Below are positions 1 to 8,391 of a stretch of 39,611 bases of DNA, piece by piece. A program made the translations under genes and the position numbers. Origin of the DNA: a bacterium (GTDB lineage: Bacteria; UBP6; JAFGXH01); assembly GCA_027064085.1 (NCBI GenBank), contig JAMOQH010000108.1, positions 1 through 39,611 of the forward strand, in the 5' to 3' direction. How positions within the stretch are numbered: the stretch's first letter is position 1; each line of letters begins with the position of its first letter. A model generated the notes under the pieces. The model ran no database searches. It was not told where the DNA came from and was given only the letters and a program-made list of their open reading frames with translations.

Positions 1-96
1 ATATTTTAAAAAAAAATTAATAAAACACTAATTTTTTTTAAAAATATTACGATAAGTGATTATAGGTTTTTATTTTAAACATTTTCAGGAGGAAAC

Positions 97-1098
97 ATGA
101 AAAAACTAGTTATTTTATTTTTATTAATCACGGTAAGTATTTTCGCCCAAGAAAAAAAGGAAGAAAAGTTAAACACTGATTTTAGATTTCACTCACAAAT
201 TTTCTTTAACTATGATTACACTAAAGATGCACAAGGTTTTAACGATGTAAACAACAGATTCTATGTTGGTTTTAAGAAAAACATTAATAAAGTATGGTCA
301 GCAAGATTTACTCTTGATGTAGGAAGAGATAAAGTAGTAGTAGAAGGGCCAGAAGAAACCCAATATAAAGGTAATGCTATTGGTTATAATGCATTTATGA
401 AATATGGGTACTTAAAAGCTCAATTTACTAAAGAATTATCTTTAACTATGGGTATATTCTTAAATCCAATCCATGGATTTTCTAATAAATTTTGGGGTCA
501 TAGATATATTACTTCTGCTTATGGTGGAAAATATTGGAATGCAGTACCTCAAGGTGTGATTTTAGATTATAAAATGGGTAAACTATTAAAGGCTTCATTA
601 CTCTTTACTAATGGAAGTACTTACCATGTTGTTGGAGACAATGATAAAAATAAAGACATAGCAATTGTATTGACATCAACTCCGGTAAAAGGTCTTGATA
701 TTGCTCTTCATGGAAAATATATTATTCCTATTGAAGATAATGCAGGAGCAACAATGCAAGGAACAGCATTCTTAGGTTATTCAATGAATTTATTTAAACT
801 TGGATATCAATTCCTATTTAAATCAGCAAAAGCAGACAAAGATGCCGATGCTGTTAAATCTATGGGACATGTAGTTTACGCAAGAATTATGCCTTTAAAA
901 GAATATGAGTTATTTGGCTCATTTTTAATGAATGATAAAAATACAGACGCAGATAAAGATAAAAACTTTAGTGCAATTGGTGGATTAGAATATAAACTAT
1001 CAAAAGGATTAAAATTTGCTCTATCCTATGAAACCAAATGGGTTGAAGACCAAGATAAAGAATATACTATCAGATTATCTTCTTATGTAAACTTTTAA
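97..1098 (+). CDS. Outer-membrane beta-barrel (porin-like) protein
   Basis: 333 residues. Residues 1-17 form a signal peptide (charged Lys-Lys start, hydrophobic core, small residues before the FAQ cut region). The rest alternates polar and aromatic residues in short strands, has no hydrophobic helix, and ends in ...SSYVNF with a terminal Phe, the usual signal for insertion by the BAM complex. It is therefore probably a porin-like barrel; substrate unknown. I do not recognise a named porin family. The start is well supported by AGGAGG about six bases before the ATG. It stands alone, convergent with the phosphatase gene just downstream. Confidence 0.7.
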   Translation: MKKLVILFLLITVSIFAQEKKEEKLNTDFRFHSQIFFNYDYTKDAQGFNDVNNRFYVGFKKNINKVWSARFTLDVGRDKVVVEGPEETQYKGNAIGYNAFMKYGYLKAQFTKELSLTMGIFLNPIHGFSNKFWGHRYITSAYGGKYWNAVPQGVILDYKMGKLLKASLLFTNGSTYHVVGDNDKNKDIAIVLTSTPVKGLDIALHGKYIIPIEDNAGATMQGTAFLGYSMNLFKLGYQFLFKSAKADKDADAVKSMGHVVYARIMPLKEYELFGSFLMNDKNTDADKDKNFSAIGGLEYKLSKGLKFALSYETKWVEDQDKEYTIRLSSYVNF

Positions 1099-1114
1099 TT
1101 ATATATTTCCTAAG

Positions 1115-1783
1115 TTAAATACTTAAACAAGAAGTGGAGATTACTTTAAAATAATTTCTAAAAAACAATTTAATATCACTACCCTCTTTCCAAATAAAAA
1201 TAGGTTCCATAAAATCAGGCCAGTTTTCTCCGGTTGTTTTATGCCTAAATATCTCTCCTGCAATTAATGAAATAAACATATCATGAGTAATAAACAAATT
1301 TATAGCATTTTGATTTTCAATTTTTTCAAGGACTATATTTATAAACTTATAAACACTTGCTTCAACATTATTCAAGCCTACTATTTTTTTTCTGTCATAA
1401 GCTAAATCTAACAAGGCTAACATTCCATTAGTCATATAAAAATCTGACATTTTCATAAAATCGTTAATAAATATTTCATCACCTGCAAGAATAGCTAAAG
1501 GTTCAATTTTAATATTGATATTTCCTACTCCTTTTAATATATTTTCTCCGGTATGAATACATCTTTCAACATAAGAACTATATATACTTGATATTTTACC
1601 TTTAAGATATTCAGAACCTAATTTAAATGCCGATTTCTCTCCATCTTTAGTTAACGGGACCTCTAAACCAACTTCTCCTCTTTTGATATCAAATCTTTCT
1701 GCATGCCTCATAATTACTGCAATAGGTGTATTTTTAGGAATCATATTTAAACCATTAATATAAGATTCAGGAATAGTTATCAT
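1115..1783 (-). CDS. Histidine phosphatase superfamily protein
   Basis: 222 residues, cytoplasmic. The phosphohistidine motif RHAE lies at residues 26-29 (His27 would be the nucleophile), and a second catalytic-type His is in THDMF at His167, as in phosphoglycerate-mutase-like phosphatases. The substrate cannot be told from sequence; such proteins include sugar-phosphate, nucleotide and protein phosphatases. The start has AAGGAG upstream that overlaps the stop codon of the RluA-type gene, so the two are translationally coupled. It is the last gene of a five-gene minus-strand operon. Confidence 0.75.
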   Translation of the reverse strand: MITIPESYINGLNMIPKNTPIAVIMRHAERFDIKRGEVGLEVPLTKDGEKSAFKLGSEYLKGKISSIYSSYVERCIHTGENILKGVGNINIKIEPLAILAGDEIFINDFMKMSDFYMTNGMLALLDLAYDRKKIVGLNNVEASVYKFINIVLEKIENQNAINLFITHDMFISLIAGEIFRHKTTGENWPDFMEPIFIWKEGSDIKLFFRNYFKVISTSCLSI

Positions 1784-1791
1784 TTTTCTCC

Positions 1792-2766
1792 TTACAATGC
1801 ATTTTTTAAAATAAAATTTGAAAATTCTTTTGGTAGTTTTGCTTTAAATGAAAAAAACTTATCTCTAACTTCATCGTAAAAAGAAAGTTTATAAGCATGT
1901 AATAAATGATGATTTATTTTTAATTTTTTTAACATATTTTCAGTTAAGCCCTTTTCAACAAATTCATCAAATATCATTTCATCAACACCATAAATTTTAT
2001 CTCCAACTATATAATTACCATAATGTGATAAATGAGATCTAATTTGATGTTGTCGTCCTGTTTTTAGTAATGCCTCAACTAATGCATAATTTTCATACTG
2101 TTTTATTAAAGTAAATTCAGTATGACTTATAACTCCATCATCTGCAACACCTTGCTTGATTCTAATTTTTGAAGTTTTATCAATACCCATGTTAAATTTA
2201 ACAGTAAAATACTTATCCTTAACAATACCATCAACTAGTGCAAGATATTTTTTTTCAATATTTCGGGAAGAAAGTTTTTTAGTTAAAAATGCTGCCATTT
2301 TTTTATTTTTTGCTAATAATATTAAACCAGAAGTTTCTTTATCTAATCTATGAACAAGTCTTAAATTACTATAATTATACTTGTCTTCTAATATTTGTAA
2401 CATTGTTCCAGATTGATAGGCAGAATTAGGATGAACGGGTATAGTTGGAGGTTTATTTACAACTAATAATTCTTCGTCTTCATATACTATTTCAATATTT
2501 ATTTTAGCAACATCAATAAAAGGTTCTTCTTTATAATAAATTCTTGTTAAAGTATCAGTAGAATATAATTTATTACCTTTTTTTATTAATTTCCCATTTC
2601 TAAAAAATTCTCCATTTTCAATATATGAATTCAGCTCATTCCTAGAATACCAAGGCATTTTTATTTTTAAGTATCTATCTAACCTATACCTATTATATAG
2701 AGGAAGTATTTCATAACTAACTTTATGCAAATATTTCTTTTTCCCATTTTTTGATAAACTTATCAT
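1792..2766 (-). CDS. RluA-family pseudouridine synthase
   Basis: 324 residues. It isomerises uridine to pseudouridine in rRNA (or tRNA). The family motif HRLDKETSG is at residues 139-147, with Asp142 the catalytic aspartate; the GRQHQIRSHL motif follows near residues 238-247. An S4-like RNA-binding segment probably fills residues 25-75 (ending in a GxLIKKGxKL-type turn). Which of RluC, RluD or another member it is cannot be settled from motifs alone. It lies between the HTH membrane protein and the histidine phosphatase genes with gaps of only 8-11 bases, so it is co-transcribed. No strong ribosome-binding site is visible; translation may be coupled. Confidence 0.88.
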   Translation of the reverse strand: MISLSKNGKKKYLHKVSYEILPLYNRYRLDRYLKIKMPWYSRNELNSYIENGEFFRNGKLIKKGNKLYSTDTLTRIYYKEEPFIDVAKINIEIVYEDEELLVVNKPPTIPVHPNSAYQSGTMLQILEDKYNYSNLRLVHRLDKETSGLILLAKNKKMAAFLTKKLSSRNIEKKYLALVDGIVKDKYFTVKFNMGIDKTSKIRIKQGVADDGVISHTEFTLIKQYENYALVEALLKTGRQHQIRSHLSHYGNYIVGDKIYGVDEMIFDEFVEKGLTENMLKKLKINHHLLHAYKLSFYDEVRDKFFSFKAKLPKEFSNFILKNAL

Positions 2767-2777
2767 AGAAAACTTAA

Positions 2778-3284
2778 TTACCTTGTTGTTTCAGAGTAAT
2801 TTGAATAAGTATTATCATAATCTTTAGAAAAGTTACCTTTACTCTCTGTTTTAGATTCATTACTAACTTCAACTTTGTTTACATCAGAAAGCTCTATTAT
2901 GCCAGAATCTCTTTTAATAGCATAAGTTATAAAAAAGTATGCTATTAATGAAAATAAAAGCACTGCTGTTATTAATACAATAGGATTATAAAATATAGTA
3001 GAAGCATTGAGCTCACTTCCTATTTTATTATTGTCTTTATTTTGAAACTCATAAAACTTATTAAAAATATCCTCGGGGGATTCTCCTAGTTCTGTTATAT
3101 ACGATTTAATATAAGACCTAACAAATATTTCAGATAAACCAATAGATTCAATGTTACCATTCTCAATATTCATTATATTAATTGTTGTAATCTTTAATAC
3201 TTCTGCAATTTCTTCTACAGAGCGACCACTTGCCTCTCTCCTAGATTTAAGGTATTTTCCTAATTTTTTACTTCCTTCTGACAT
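2778..3284 (-). CDS. RodZ-like helix-turn-helix membrane protein
   Basis: 168 residues. The N-terminal part (about residues 5-70) is a Cro/RodZ-type helix-turn-helix (LGKYLKSRREASGRSVEEIA...), followed by a low-complexity linker, one transmembrane helix at about 101-122, and a short periplasmic Ser/Asn/Thr-rich tail. This matches the architecture of the cell-shape protein RodZ, which links MreB to the wall machinery, but the periplasmic domain is much shorter than in E. coli RodZ. It starts two bases after the stop of the PilF-like gene. A RodZ/PilF/rRNA-modification neighbourhood is common in proteobacteria, for example around ispG. Function in shape is an inference. Confidence 0.7.
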   Translation of the reverse strand: MSEGSKKLGKYLKSRREASGRSVEEIAEVLKITTINIMNIENGNIESIGLSEIFVRSYIKSYITELGESPEDIFNKFYEFQNKDNNKIGSELNASTIFYNPIVLITAVLLFSLIAYFFITYAIKRDSGIIELSDVNKVEVSNESKTESKGNFSKDYDNTYSNYSETTR

Positions 3285-3285
3285 A

Positions 3286-4089
3286 TTATTCTTCCAATAA
3301 GTTTATATAGCGTTTACATTTATCAACTAATCTTGTATCAGAAATCATCTTAGCTTCTTTAACACAAGTTTCTAAATTTGTTCTTGATTTTTTATATTTT
3401 TTATACTGTAAATATAAAAAGCCTAAATTAAAATACTCATAAGCTTTATTTTTACAATATTTCACGGTATTAAGATAGTTTATTTCTGCATTATCAAAAT
3501 CTTTATTAGCTGTATATATTTCACCCAAAAGCTGATAAGGAACACATTGCCTAGAATTTTTAGACAATGAACGGCCTAATGTTTTAATTGCTTTTTTTTC
3601 TTCTCCCATTAAAACATAAGTTTTACCCAAATTTGTATATGCAATCCAAGGAGTTTTATACGTTAAATTATCAAGAGCTTTTTTAAATTCTTTAGCAGCC
3701 TTGTCAAAATCTTCTTTTTCGCTATATACAATGCCTAAGTGATTATGAGCCTCTGAATAATTAGAATCTATCTTTACCGCTCTTTTAAAACTCTCAATTG
3801 CTCTATCTTCCTTGCCATCATAAAGATAGGTTAGTCCTAATAAATTATGTAAATCCTTATTATTAGGATCTAATTTAATGGCTTTAAATAAATTCTCATA
3901 AGAAACTGGATAATTTTTATTTCTTATTGCATTTACAGCAAGATTCATATACGAAGTAACTCTCTTTTCTTTATTCTCCTTACTTTTTATTTCTTCTGGA
4001 GTTTTAGCTTTATCTATGAGTGTAGATTTATCCTTTACACAAGATATAAATAAAAAACTAGAAAGAAGTAAGAAAATTAATAATTTCAT
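3286..4089 (-). CDS. TPR lipoprotein, PilF/PilW-like
   Basis: 267 residues from the ATG at 4089. The signal peptide ends in a lipobox LFISC with lipidated Cys17, so it is anchored in a membrane. At least five tetratricopeptide repeats follow (for example LHNLLGLTYLYDGKEDRAIE and AHNHLGIVYSEKEDFDKAAK, with DPNNKD and DSNYSE turns). This is the plan of PilF/PilW, the outer-membrane pilotin that helps PilQ secretin assembly in type IV pili; pilT and pilC elsewhere in the window make that role plausible. An ATG 15 bases upstream is in frame, but GAGGAG lies just before the chosen ATG. It overlaps the upstream gene by 32 bases. Confidence 0.7.
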   Translation of the reverse strand: MKLLIFLLLSSFLFISCVKDKSTLIDKAKTPEEIKSKENKEKRVTSYMNLAVNAIRNKNYPVSYENLFKAIKLDPNNKDLHNLLGLTYLYDGKEDRAIESFKRAVKIDSNYSEAHNHLGIVYSEKEDFDKAAKEFKKALDNLTYKTPWIAYTNLGKTYVLMGEEKKAIKTLGRSLSKNSRQCVPYQLLGEIYTANKDFDNAEINYLNTVKYCKNKAYEYFNLGFLYLQYKKYKKSRTNLETCVKEAKMISDTRLVDKCKRYINLLEE

Positions 4090-4489
4090 CACTCTCCTCA
4101 TCACTATAGATAGTATTAGTTGTTTTTGATGCTAAAGTACCTGATAATTCTTTAAAAATATTAAAATCTTCTTTTACAGAAACTTCATCAACATCATCTA
4201 AATAAAAACCTAATTCTTCTAAAAAAACAATTCCTTCATGCCAAATATTACTTACATCATTTTCATTCATAATCAATTCATCTGATTCATATATGTCATT
4301 AATGTGTTTAAATGAAATTATAATAAAAACATAAGGAATATCATCTATTATTCCATAAACCAAAAAGCCAGTTCCCTCACCAGATTGACCAGTAGATGAT
4401 GCTAAATTATGTGCATTCATTGACATCATTGCTTTATTTACAAGTAAATTTGTATCCAAAGACTTTTTACTTTCACTTAGAATAAACAT
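4058..4489 (-). CDS. Hypothetical protein, first gene of pilF-like operon
   Basis: 143 residues; I do not recognise a family. It has no signal peptide or membrane helix and is acidic, especially the C-terminal half (DDVDEVSVKED, DEESDE), with a central hydrophobic strand pair (VYGIIDDIPYVFIIISF). A TTG 12 bases upstream is in frame, but the ATG at 4489 is preceded by TTGGAG at good distance, so I use it. Its 3' end overlaps the TPR lipoprotein by 32 bases, implying coupled translation. It is probably cytoplasmic and related in regulation to its pilus/cell-shape neighbours. Confidence 0.6.
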   Translation of the reverse strand: MFILSESKKSLDTNLLVNKAMMSMNAHNLASSTGQSGEGTGFLVYGIIDDIPYVFIIISFKHINDIYESDELIMNENDVSNIWHEGIVFLEELGFYLDDVDEVSVKEDFNIFKELSGTLASKTTNTIYSDEESDEIINFLTSF

Positions 4490-4610
4490 AAATAACTCCA
4501 AAAGTTAATTCAATTTATAATATATAAGATAAAATTTCAAGATTTTATTTTTATTATTAATTTTTTATGTGAAAACTACAATACATTAAATATATAAACT
4601 CATTTTTTTA

Positions 4611-4642
4611 AATAATAAAACCCCACAAATATGGGTGGAGTT
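4611..4642 (-). terminator. Probable rho-independent terminator after mce
   Basis: Reading the minus strand, arms at 4642-4635 and 4626-4619 (AACTCCAC / GTGGGGTT) pair with one mismatch around an eight-base loop, followed by TTTTATTATT. It lies 14 bases after the epimerase stop codon, where an operon end is expected. Confidence 0.55.
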
Positions 4643-4655
4643 ATACAAATAAAAA

Positions 4656-5054
4656 CTATTCCTCAGTTAACTCTACTAATACCCCTTTTGAAGATTTTGG
4701 ATGTAAAAATGCTATCTTTGTATGATGAGCACCATTTCTTGGAGCTTTATCTATTAATCTAACTCCTTGCTTTTCTAAATTTGACAAATCTAACTTTAAG
4801 TCACTACTTCCTAATGCTAGATGATGCATTCCTTCTCCTTTTTTAGCAATAAACTTTGCAATAGGGCTATTTTCACTTAATGGTTCTAATAATTCAATTC
4901 TACTCTCTCCAGCCTTAAAAAAAGCAACCCTAACCCCTTGTTCTTCAACAATTTCATAACCCTGAAACTCTAAACCTAAATCTTTTTCATAGAAATTTAA
5001 AACATCATCTATTGATTTAACTGCTATGCCAATATGATTGATTTTTCTATCCAT
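4656..5054 (-). CDS. mce: Methylmalonyl-CoA epimerase
   Basis: 132 residues, the normal length. A VOC/glyoxalase-fold metalloenzyme that interconverts (2S)- and (2R)-methylmalonyl-CoA in the route from propionyl-CoA to succinyl-CoA. The N-terminal INHIGIAV (His7), RIELLEP (Glu54), GMHHLAL (His77/78) and LVELTEE (Glu129) supply the metal-ligand and catalytic-base positions expected for this family. A strong AAGGAGG precedes the ATG. It is 14 bases downstream of the SWIM gene, so it may be the last gene of that operon, though the functions appear unrelated. No mutase gene is in the window. A generic VOC-family lyase is the less likely alternative. Confidence 0.88.
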   Translation of the reverse strand: MDRKINHIGIAVKSIDDVLNFYEKDLGLEFQGYEIVEEQGVRVAFFKAGESRIELLEPLSENSPIAKFIAKKGEGMHHLALGSSDLKLDLSNLEKQGVRLIDKAPRNGAHHTKIAFLHPKSSKGVLVELTEE

Positions 5055-5068
5055 TTTTCCTCCTTAAC

Positions 5069-6811
5069 TTATTTTTCCCAATCTATATTTGGATTAATAA
5101 TAATATTTCCTTTTTCATAATAAAATGAAATCACATTAATGAAAAATCTTTTATTATCAATAAATGGCTTCCCAAAAATTAATAATGGATTTTTATTCTT
5201 ATTGTTAAATTCCAAAATTATTCTATCAAAAACTTTTTTTCTATTATGTTGATATCTTTTAGGAACATCTCTATATCTAAACTTTAAAGAAACCAAATTA
5301 TCTTCTTCATCATAAATATCTATCACTACTGCTTGCGTTTCATAATCAAATATGGGTTCTTCATAACGAAATGGCTTTATCAATGAATAAAATGGAGTAT
5401 AATTAATATTTAATAAAGAATTATCCTTTCTAAATTGTAAATATTTGTTTTTTAAAATACTAAAATTACCATAACTTTCTAAATTTTCAAAATTATGATT
5501 TACTTTTATCTCTACACTTGAAACAAGAGAAGAAATAACTAATTCTCTGTTTATTTTAGTTCTTTTAATTATAACTTTTTTATTTAAAAAAGCATCGGTA
5601 GTAAAGCCTTCCCAAAGAGGCATAAAATGTAATTTATTTCTTGGATTAGAATAATTATCTTCTGATTTTAAGGAAATAAATAAAGACCTCGTAAAAACTT
5701 TGTTATCCTTAGATAAAAAATATGTTTTCAATATTGCATTTTCTCCAATTTCAATATATTCTTTTCCCACTCCATAAACAGTAATTTCTTTTACATCGAT
5801 ATATTCACTTCTATGTCTTGTTAAAGAATCTATCATGTTATAATCAGATGAATTTGCTCTATATAATCTTAACATCCTAAAAAACTTAATAATTTTATTC
5901 CTAAAACTATCTAAATCGAATTTAGGACTCTTATTTATAAATAAATTTAAATCTCTTTCTATTCCATTCATTAATTTCTCAAAGGCAGGAACTTCATAAT
6001 GAATTTTAAATGCTAATTTTTTTATTTTTTGAGTAATAGCAACAGTCATTCTTGTTAAACCAAGACTTATTATTTCAGAAAAAATATCTTCAACTTCTTT
6101 TAATAATTTTCCATCTATGGGCTTTAAGTCTTTTTTTACTAAATCACTTATTTGTTCTTTTTTTATAACATCATTTTCAATTAAATAATAAATCATTGAA
6201 GCAACATTGTGTTCACAATCTTTTTTTCCTTTACATGTAATATTATTACAATTGTTGTTTTCTAGAGGTCTTACTGAACGAAATGAAAAATTTACTTTTT
6301 CATCATTGAAGTCATTACTAAAAATAAAATCTAGCGAATTTATACTTAATTCTTTCTTTATATTAGAACCCAAAAAATATTTTATGCCTTTCATAAATTT
6401 AGCTTTTGTAAATCTCTTTTCTAATGATTTTAAATCAAAATCTAATAGTTCCTTATATTTATTTTTTATGTCAATTTCATTATTTTGTATTTCATATTGT
6501 TCATTAGCATTAGAGCTAATCCAAAGCCTTGCCCCTACCGTTTCTTTAATATAGAATATTGATATAATTCTGTGCCTACAAAATTTACTATCCGGGCATG
6601 TACATGTAATTTCCTCAACTTTAGTGTCTTTAATCATTACAGTATTTTCCTGAATTTGTAATTCTAATGGAGATTCATTAATTATTTTTATTTTATCTCT
6701 TAATTTTTCTAAATCTTTTTTAGACCTCTTTAGGTAACCTTTATTGCTTAATGATATTATGTAATCATCATCAAAGAGATTTAGAAACTCTAAAATATTA
6801 TTATCTATCAT
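5069..6811 (-). CDS. SWIM zinc-finger protein (YehQ-like)
   Basis: 580 residues from the ATG at 6811. A SWIM zinc finger CxCx5CxH is clear at Cys70, Cys72, Cys78, His80. A second, degenerate one (Cys193, Cys199, His201, missing the first Cys of the CxC pair) follows. The rest is mixed alpha/beta with no recognised domain. SWIM proteins of this kind are found beside VWA and MoxR ATPase genes (in E. coli, yehL-yehM-yehP-yehQ); the VWA partner is immediately upstream here. The cellular role of these sets is not established. An in-frame ATG at 6841 exists, but it lies inside a tandem repeat, and the ATG at 6811 has AGGGTGAG before it, so I choose the latter. Confidence 0.75.
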   Translation of the reverse strand: MIDNNILEFLNLFDDDYIISLSNKGYLKRSKKDLEKLRDKIKIINESPLELQIQENTVMIKDTKVEEITCTCPDSKFCRHRIISIFYIKETVGARLWISSNANEQYEIQNNEIDIKNKYKELLDFDLKSLEKRFTKAKFMKGIKYFLGSNIKKELSINSLDFIFSNDFNDEKVNFSFRSVRPLENNNCNNITCKGKKDCEHNVASMIYYLIENDVIKKEQISDLVKKDLKPIDGKLLKEVEDIFSEIISLGLTRMTVAITQKIKKLAFKIHYEVPAFEKLMNGIERDLNLFINKSPKFDLDSFRNKIIKFFRMLRLYRANSSDYNMIDSLTRHRSEYIDVKEITVYGVGKEYIEIGENAILKTYFLSKDNKVFTRSLFISLKSEDNYSNPRNKLHFMPLWEGFTTDAFLNKKVIIKRTKINRELVISSLVSSVEIKVNHNFENLESYGNFSILKNKYLQFRKDNSLLNINYTPFYSLIKPFRYEEPIFDYETQAVVIDIYDEEDNLVSLKFRYRDVPKRYQHNRKKVFDRIILEFNNKNKNPLLIFGKPFIDNKRFFINVISFYYEKGNIIINPNIDWEK

Positions 6812-6838
6812 ACTCACCCTATTAAATACAATACTTCG

Positions 6839-6950
6839 CATTCAGTTATCAAGAGACAACTCACTACATTCGGTTATCAAGAGACAACGCTGTGCATTCA
6901 CTTATCAAGAGACAACGCTGTGCATTCACTTATCAAGAGACAACGCGGTG
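6839..6950. repeat. Four 28-bp tandem direct repeats
   Basis: Units at 6839-6866, 6867-6894, 6895-6922 and 6923-6950 follow each other without spacers. All share the core TTATCAAGAGACAAC; units 3 and 4 differ by one base, units 1 and 2 are more diverged. They fill the gap between the VWA stop and the SWIM start, so they are transcribed as an untranslated spacer if the two genes are co-transcribed. Confidence 0.9.
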
Positions 6951-6960
6951 CGTTGTCTTT
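6936..6960 (-). other. Perfect hairpin at the end of the repeat array
   Basis: GACAACGC (6939-6946) and GCGTTGTC (6950-6957) are perfect inverted arms around a three-base loop, extended by one more A-T pair. The hairpin begins at the VWA stop codon. The GCGTTGTC arm could equally pair with the GACAACGC copies of repeat units 2 and 3. There is no T-run after it in either direction, so it is not a typical terminator; an mRNA-processing or stability element is possible. Confidence 0.7.
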
Positions 6961-8185
6961 ACATAATTATTCCTTTTATCCAATCTGCTAAGCTCTCTGG
7001 AGTTAATGAGGCAACATCAGCTCCCATTGAAGCTAATTTTTTTGCAGCTTGTTTATCGTAACCCCCTTTTGCATCTTCTGTTAAAGCTCCAATAGCAAAA
7101 AATTTTGCACCAGCCTCTAAAATATAAGCAACTTCAGTATAAAACTTTTTCATATCCCAATCATAAAAATCAGAAACCAATACTACTATTGTTTTGTGAG
7201 GATTATCTAAATATTTACCTGAAGTATAGCTTAAAGCTTTTGCAATATCAGTTCCACCTCCAAGCCTTATTTGAAACATTATTTCAACAACATCGTTTAT
7301 ATGGTCGCTTAAATCAACAACCTCAGTATCAAAAATTACTAATTTAGTATTCAAAACGGGTATTGAAGCAAAAATACTAGCCATAATAGAGCTATACAAA
7401 ACACTGTCCATCATAGATCCAGACTCATCAACAACTAAAATTAAATTCCACTTATTTTTTTTGTGAATATTTTCATAAAAGTATATATTTTCAAATGAAA
7501 TTTTCTGAGTTTTATAATCATAATTTTTTAAATTTTTATTAATTGTTTTATTAAAATCTAATTCTCCTGAAATTGAATAAACGGAAGATTTAGTTCTATT
7601 TATCAAAGTAGAAAATTTTTTACTAACCTTTTCTTCAAGTTTTAGTTTAATTTCATCAACAACTTGCTTTATTATTCTTTTAGCACTCATTAAAACATCA
7701 GGATTCATATGTTCTTTCATATTTAATATAGTTTCTAAAAGAGCTTTATTAGGTTCTAAGGACTCTAAAACTTTTTTATCAGTAAGCATTTCTTTTAGAT
7801 TATATTTATCTATTGCATCCTTCTCCATTATTTCAACAGTTTTTTTAGGAAAAGTTTTCCTTATTTTATTAAGCCAATTAAAAACAGAAGGAGAGCTTCC
7901 TTGCCGTCCAGCACCTTTTCCTTCTTTTCCTTCTCCTCCACCTACGCCTAATCCTGAAGCATTTCCATCATATAAACTACCGTATTCATATTCTCTTGAG
8001 TATAAAAACTCTAGAAGTCCATTCATTTCTGATAATGATTGCCCCCCAAAGTCACCTTCCATTCCTCCAAGATTAGTTTCAGAAGATTTCCCTAAAACTA
8101 ATTTCCAACAAGATTCAAGATATTTTTTCTCTTTTTCTATTATATCTATGTCTTTCATCTCAATCATATTTTTTATTTTCTCCAT
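6959..8185 (-). CDS. VWA-domain protein (YehP/CoxE-like)
   Basis: 408 residues. The C-terminal half is a von Willebrand A domain: the MIDAS motif DESGS starts at Asp253, followed by LGGGTDIAKAL and the LVSDFYDW Asp. The N-terminal half is helical, with a Gly-rich linker at about residues 75-100. Cytoplasmic VWA proteins of this type normally act with a MoxR AAA+ ATPase, as in metal-insertase systems; no such ATPase is present here. The SWIM gene is directly downstream, as in the E. coli yehP-yehQ pair. ATG at 8185 lacks a strong ribosome-binding site; an in-frame ATG at 8167 is an alternative start. Confidence 0.82.
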   Translation of the reverse strand: MEKIKNMIEMKDIDIIEKEKKYLESCWKLVLGKSSETNLGGMEGDFGGQSLSEMNGLLEFLYSREYEYGSLYDGNASGLGVGGGEGKEGKGAGRQGSSPSVFNWLNKIRKTFPKKTVEIMEKDAIDKYNLKEMLTDKKVLESLEPNKALLETILNMKEHMNPDVLMSAKRIIKQVVDEIKLKLEEKVSKKFSTLINRTKSSVYSISGELDFNKTINKNLKNYDYKTQKISFENIYFYENIHKKNKWNLILVVDESGSMMDSVLYSSIMASIFASIPVLNTKLVIFDTEVVDLSDHINDVVEIMFQIRLGGGTDIAKALSYTSGKYLDNPHKTIVVLVSDFYDWDMKKFYTEVAYILEAGAKFFAIGALTEDAKGGYDKQAAKKLASMGADVASLTPESLADWIKGIIM

Positions 8186-8222
8186 CTCAATAACTTTATT
8201 GGAAAAATAAGTTTATTTATTT

Positions 8223-8251
8223 AATATAATTTAATTGTTAACAAAAGTCGA
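8223..8251 (-). promoter_or_regulatory. Probable sigma70 promoter of the VWA-SWIM operon
   Basis: On the minus strand TCGACT (8251-8246), 17 bases, TATATT (8228-8223). The spacer contains the palindrome TTGTTAACAA. The leader to the VWA start would be about 30 bases. Confidence 0.5.
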
Positions 8252-8282
8252 TTTTTTTGTTAAAAAATCTTAAAAACCAAAA

Positions 8283-8347
8283 TTTAGATAATTTTTTAGC
8301 TAAATTTTCAAGTTTAGATAAATAATGGCATAGCCTTTTTAGCTAAA
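8283..8347. repeat. Four copies of TTTAG(A/C)TAA upstream of the VWA promoter
   Basis: TTTAGATAA at 8283-8291, TTTAGCTAAA at 8295-8304, TTTAGATAAA at 8313-8322 and TTTAGCTAAA at 8338-8347. Two are perfect 10-bp palindromes. They sit 30-100 bases upstream of the -35 box of the VWA promoter and could be regulator binding sites, but the motif is AT-rich and could arise by composition. Confidence 0.45.
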
Positions 8348-8391
8348 CGCTATAATATAGAGATATAAAATAGCTCTGTATTACAAATAAT

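Noticed and set aside
1098-1135. Bidirectional terminator between the barrel gene and the phosphatase gene
   Set aside because: Only a five-base TAAGT/ACTTA stem is present, with no clear T-run; it also extends into the phosphatase gene end.
6839-6950. CRISPR array from 28-bp repeats
   Set aside because: The units are contiguous with no unique spacers between them, and there are no cas genes in the window.
8366-8384. Terminator after rlmD (AGAGCTAT/ATATCTCT inverted repeat)
   Set aside because: The stem is weak, has a mismatch, and no T-run follows on the minus strand.
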